From contig MEOE01000013.1 in the NCBI GenBank assembly GCA_001768565.1, forward strand, positions 1-64,000: 64,000 bases of DNA, written 5' to 3'. Below the pieces are notes generated by a model. That model was not told the DNA's origin, did no database searches, and worked only from the letters and a program-made list of their open reading frames with translations. Both the position numbers and the translations under genes were made by a program. The stretch's first letter is position 1; every line of letters begins with the position of its first letter. Below, one piece after another: positions 60,469 through 64,000 of this stretch. The DNA comes from Bacteroidetes bacterium GWF2_33_16 (GTDB lineage Bacteria > Bacteroidota > Bacteroidia > Bacteroidales > UBA12077).

Positions 60469-61821
60469 GTGTTAAGTAAGAAATTTTATATTAGCGTTTT
60501 TATACGAATTATACTTATTCTATTAACCTGCTTAAGTATTCTTTTTTTTGCCAGAAGTGACGAAAAGCTATTTACCATAACCAGCATCCTGATTTTAGTT
60601 ATAATTCAGATGTACCTGCTTCTTAATTATATTAACAAATTTAACCGCGAAGTAGCCGATTATTTTGCTGCCCTAAAAACTAATGATGCATCATTTGCTT
60701 TTCATGATAAAATATTTCCATATATCTCACAAGAAGTAAGAAATGATATAGCACATGTACGAGATCAATTATTTAACATTACCGAATTAAAAGAAATACA
60801 GCAGTCGTATTTTAAGACCTTAATTGAGAATGCACATACAGGAATAATCACACTAACCGAATCTGGTAAAGTAGATTTAATTAATAGGTGTGCTCTGGAA
60901 CTATTAAATATTAATCGTATTTCGCATATAAAAGCATTAGAAAATGTTCATCCCGGGCTTTATCATATTATCCAGAACAGCCCAGCCGGTTTTGAAAAGC
61001 TAATTACAATTAAGGGTAAAACAAAAGCGACTCCAATATCTATAAGGATTTCAGAATTTAAACAAAAGCAGAGCAAATATAAACTTATCTCATTTTTAAA
61101 TATTGAAACCGAATTAAATGAGAAGGAAATTGAATCGTGGCATAAGTTAATAAGAGTATTAACGCATGAAATAAACAATACTGTTTCACCAATTACATCG
61201 CTTGCAAATACTCTTGAAAAGCTATATAGAAACAATTCGGAAAAAACCATTACAAAAGAAGAAATATCAGATAGGATAATTGAAAAAACATTTGAGGGAC
61301 TGCATATAATCTCACAACGAGGAGAAGGACTAATGCAGTTTGTAAATAATTATCGAAATATTTCATCTCTAAAAAAGATGAGCTTTGAAACCTTTAAAGT
61401 TGCTGAGCTTTTTTACAACCTTGAGCTTTTGTTAAAAGATAAATTTGATGAAAAAAACATCAATCTTACAATCGACATAAAACCCATAGATTTAGAACTA
61501 ACTGCCGATAGAAATTATATTGAACAAGTATTCATTAACCTCATTAAGAACTCTTGTGATGCAATTCAAAACAGCAATGGTATTATAATTTTAAGAGCAT
61601 TTAAAAATGAAAACAACAAAGTAATTTTGGAAATTAGTGATAATGGAGTTGGCATCCCTGAAGATGTAACTGATAAAATTTTTATTCCTTTTTTCACAAC
61701 CAAAGAACATGGTTCTGGTATTGGTTTGAGTCTTGCTCAGCAAATTATGCGACTGCATGGTGGTAGTATTACATTTAACTCTGTAAAAGGCGATAACACG
61801 AAATTCATTTTATCGTTTTAG
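60469..61821 (+). CDS. NtrB-like sensor histidine kinase HK2
   Basis: A paralogue of HK1 with the same domain plan: a TM hairpin (about 8-28 and 34-55) with almost no periplasmic loop, a PAS-like region (about 112-212), HisKA with H233 in RVLTHEINNT (same residue number as HK1), and HATPase boxes NLIKNSCDA, DNGVGI and GSGIGLSLA. It uses a GTG start two bases after the RR2 stop, so translation is tightly coupled. In the RR1 locus the same junction is broken by a 373-base element. Confidence 0.9.
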   Translation: MLSKKFYISVFIRIILILLTCLSILFFARSDEKLFTITSILILVIIQMYLLLNYINKFNREVADYFAALKTNDASFAFHDKIFPYISQEVRNDIAHVRDQLFNITELKEIQQSYFKTLIENAHTGIITLTESGKVDLINRCALELLNINRISHIKALENVHPGLYHIIQNSPAGFEKLITIKGKTKATPISIRISEFKQKQSKYKLISFLNIETELNEKEIESWHKLIRVLTHEINNTVSPITSLANTLEKLYRNNSEKTITKEEISDRIIEKTFEGLHIISQRGEGLMQFVNNYRNISSLKKMSFETFKVAELFYNLELLLKDKFDEKNINLTIDIKPIDLELTADRNYIEQVFINLIKNSCDAIQNSNGIIILRAFKNENNKVILEISDNGVGIPEDVTDKIFIPFFTTKEHGSGIGLSLAQQIMRLHGGSITFNSVKGDNTKFILSF

Positions 61822-61857
61822 TTAGAATATAATTATTCGTTTAATATAAATTTCACG

Positions 61858-63855
61858 TTAAATTTGCCCGTAACCCGGTACTATAATTATATAGTTATTG
61901 CTATTATTTGATTCAATTATTTTTTTTGTAATTATATTATGCTTTGCACTGTATGCTATCGATTGGCTCCTTAAAATAAACATAACATTTAAGGTGTGTA
62001 AATTACTCAACAACCGATAATTCTCCGGCATATTATTCTCCAACAGTAAATAATTGAAATGCTGTTTATGTCTTCTGGGTTGCAGAGCTTTTATGCTTTT
62101 TAAACTTTCTTCGTTTGTACACCTATATTCAATTTCAACATCTTTACTTACCGGTAAATTATTGATTCTGCTTATTATTGAAGCAAATGAAGATTCATGT
62201 TCCAGGTTGAAGGGAATATTAATTACAGTTTTTCTAATATCCTCCAATCCACCTTGAATTTTTACAGCAAACAAAGTTTGAGATCCATTAATCAAATGAT
62301 CAAAAATATTACCAAAAACTCGTTGAGTTGCAGTAGTTTTTTCAACCCATCCAAAAACTATATCAGATACCAAATATTCTTTTGCGGCCATTAAAATACC
62401 ACTTGAGATATTTAGGTCGACACGGGTTATAACTTTAAGATTTTCTTTTAAATTATTGAATTCTGATATATTACTCTCTAGCACTTCTCTAATATTTAAA
62501 ATATTCTCTCTTGAACTTTTATTGTCGTTTAAAATATTTAGAACATATACGGGTTGGGATGAATGTATCGACTGAAAACTATTGGCTATTTCAACCAGAT
62601 TTTTCATAGTAGAAGGATTGGATATTGGAACAAGAATTCTGCTTTGAAAATTTTCATCTATCGATGTATCAATAGTAACTGCCAATTTTTTTCCAAATCT
62701 TTCCGTTATAAAAGTTGCTGTTAAACTACTGATAAGAATTATTAAAATTGTTGCATTGAAAATTGTTTCATCAATCATATGTTTTTCAAACCCTATTAGA
62801 ATAATAGCGATTGTTGCTGCTGCATGTGAACTTGTTAAACCAAACAATAAGTTTCTTTGTATATTGTTAAACTTGAGAATTTTCTGAGAAATAAAAGCAG
62901 CTATCCATTTTCCTGCAAATGCAGATATTACCAAAACTCCTGAAACAAACCATAAATATGTTCCTGATATTAGAATTTGAGTATTAATCAACATCCCTAT
63001 ACCAATTAAAAAAACAGGGATAAACAATACATTACCGACAAAATCGACATGGTGCATTAATAAGGAATTTTTGGGAATACTTTTATTCAATGCAAGGCCC
63101 GCTACAAAGGCTCCAATAATTGCTTCTAATCCTATTATTTCTGCTAAAAAGGATGAAAAGCATAACATAAAAAGCAGAAAAAGAAAGTGTACTGGTCGGT
63201 CTCGTTTAATATATTTAAAAAACCAACGAGCAATTCTGGGAAATGAATAAAAGATGAAGAAAATATATACAAAAAAGAAAAACATTAATTTTAAAACCTG
63301 AAAACTTATTGTATCACTTTGAAAATCCTGAGTTAAAATAGACAATATCATTAATACCATTGTATCTGTAATTATCGTTCCTCCCACTGCAGTTAATACA
63401 GAAATATCTTTGGTAACTCCTAGCTTACGAACAATTGGATAAGCAACCAGTGTATGCGTTGAAAACATAATTGATACAAGTAAAGTTGCATATAACTCCA
63501 AATGCAATACATAGCTTGAAATTATATATCCCAGTATAAATGGAAAAATAAAAGTTGAAAAACCAAAAAGAATACTGTTTTTCATACTAGTCTTAAGTCT
63601 TTCAGGATTTAATTCGAGTCCTGCAATAAACATAATATACAACAAACCCACTGTTCCTAAAAGTTCAATGCTTGAATCATTTGAAAGTATATTAAAGCTA
63701 TAAGGTCCAATTAAAACACCCACTATAATAAAAGATGCAACATCAGGTATTTTAAATATGCGAAAAAAGAATGGTGAAAATAGTATAAGCCCTATAAGCA
63801 CCATAAAAATAAGAAGTGGCTCTTGTAAAGGGAAAACAAAAGGTAATTGGTTCAT
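61858..63855 (-). CDS. CPA2-type cation:proton antiporter
   Basis: 665 residues. Residues 1-400 hold about 12 hydrophobic segments of the Na+/H+ exchanger fold (FIIVGVLIGPYSFNIL; LEAIIGAFVAGLALNKSIP; FGLTSSHAAATIAIILIG, a SHAA segment in the core). The C-terminal 265 residues are soluble and alpha/beta, resembling a UspA-like tandem (RILVPISNPSTMKNLVEIANSF; VFGWVEKTTATQRVFGNIFDHL). No TrkA-N or KefC-type NAD-binding domain is seen. It likely handles pH or Na+/K+ homeostasis. It converges on HK2 with a 36-base gap. Confidence 0.88.
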   Translation of the reverse strand: MNQLPFVFPLQEPLLIFMVLIGLILFSPFFFRIFKIPDVASFIIVGVLIGPYSFNILSNDSSIELLGTVGLLYIMFIAGLELNPERLKTSMKNSILFGFSTFIFPFILGYIISSYVLHLELYATLLVSIMFSTHTLVAYPIVRKLGVTKDISVLTAVGGTIITDTMVLMILSILTQDFQSDTISFQVLKLMFFFFVYIFFIFYSFPRIARWFFKYIKRDRPVHFLFLLFMLCFSSFLAEIIGLEAIIGAFVAGLALNKSIPKNSLLMHHVDFVGNVLFIPVFLIGIGMLINTQILISGTYLWFVSGVLVISAFAGKWIAAFISQKILKFNNIQRNLLFGLTSSHAAATIAIILIGFEKHMIDETIFNATILIILISSLTATFITERFGKKLAVTIDTSIDENFQSRILVPISNPSTMKNLVEIANSFQSIHSSQPVYVLNILNDNKSSRENILNIREVLESNISEFNNLKENLKVITRVDLNISSGILMAAKEYLVSDIVFGWVEKTTATQRVFGNIFDHLINGSQTLFAVKIQGGLEDIRKTVINIPFNLEHESSFASIISRINNLPVSKDVEIEYRCTNEESLKSIKALQPRRHKQHFNYLLLENNMPENYRLLSNLHTLNVMFILRSQSIAYSAKHNIITKKIIESNNSNNYIIIVPGYGQI

Positions 63856-64000
63856 ATTCCGATCTATTGGATTATTTTATTAATTTAATACTATCTATTA
63901 ATTAAAGAATTAAGTTCCAGAGCTAATTAAATTGAGATGTTTTAATTTAGAATTTAGACGAAATACAATTATTTAGTAACACATAGGTTTGGTTGATGCA

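Noticed and set aside
1..64000. CRISPR arrays, tRNA and rRNA genes
   Set aside because: No regularly spaced direct repeats and no recognisable cloverleaf or rRNA segments were found by eye; a covariance-model search would be decisive.

Overview
The window looks like chromosomal DNA of an AT-rich member of the Bacteroidota, probably a marine or anaerobic Bacteroidales/Marinilabiliales-type organism. The phylum call rests on two type IX secretion (T9SS) sorting domains, BlaR1-like M23/M56 peptidases, LytTR two-component genes, DUF4252 and DUF6515 proteins, a fused ABC-2/M1 protein, and promoters resembling TAnnTTTG with few Shine-Dalgarno sequences. The lower rank is inference. I see no rRNA, tRNA, CRISPR array, prophage or intact insertion sequence. 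Layout: 1-2.8 kb, a TPR sensor kinase and LytTR regulator pair; 3.0-4.2 kb, a VWA protein; 4.3-17.1 kb, an operon of four large FtsX-like permeases divergent from an NtrC-type regulator (RR1) and kinase (HK1); 17.1-25.4 kb, envelope and metal stress genes (BlaI with a fused M56-M23 sensor, a SigZ-like sigma factor next to a Cys-rich permease, two coupled lipoproteins); 25.4-31.7 kb, a minus-strand run of metabolic and redox genes (peroxiredoxin, DUF1295, a fatty-acid-kinase-like fusion, aldose epimerase, HAD phosphatase, HNH protein); 31.7-39.2 kb, a lipoprotein, DUF6515, an AMP-ligase/ACP/acyltransferase fusion and a large T9SS propeller protein; 39.5-46.7 kb, an ABC ATPase with a permease-M1 peptidase fusion, then an AraC regulator and an MBL hydrolase; 46.8-61.8 kb, three more FtsX-like permeases, a flavoprotein, a T9SS protein, a pseudouridine synthase and a second NtrC-type pair (RR2/HK2); 61.9-63.9 kb, a CPA2 antiporter. 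The most striking result is regulatory. All four FtsX-permease transcription units appear to start at a sigma-54-like -24/-12 element (TGG, 10 bases, then G) preceded by two 17-bp imperfect dyads whose centres are exactly 21 bp apart, two helical turns. The dyads next to RR1 read TGTTCA-N5-TGAACA and those next to RR2 read TGTAAA-N5-TTTACA. The two units lacking an adjacent regulator (starting at 49243 and 56254) share a third GTTCG/CGAAC-like site, with identical geometry: first dyad centre 65 bp upstream of the -24 T. The simplest reading is a set of parallel kinase/enhancer-binding-protein/FtsX-permease modules. None of the seven permeases has an ATPase gene beside it, so they presumably share ATPases encoded elsewhere or do something other than standard ABC export. 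No searches could be run; family names come from motifs and domain order.
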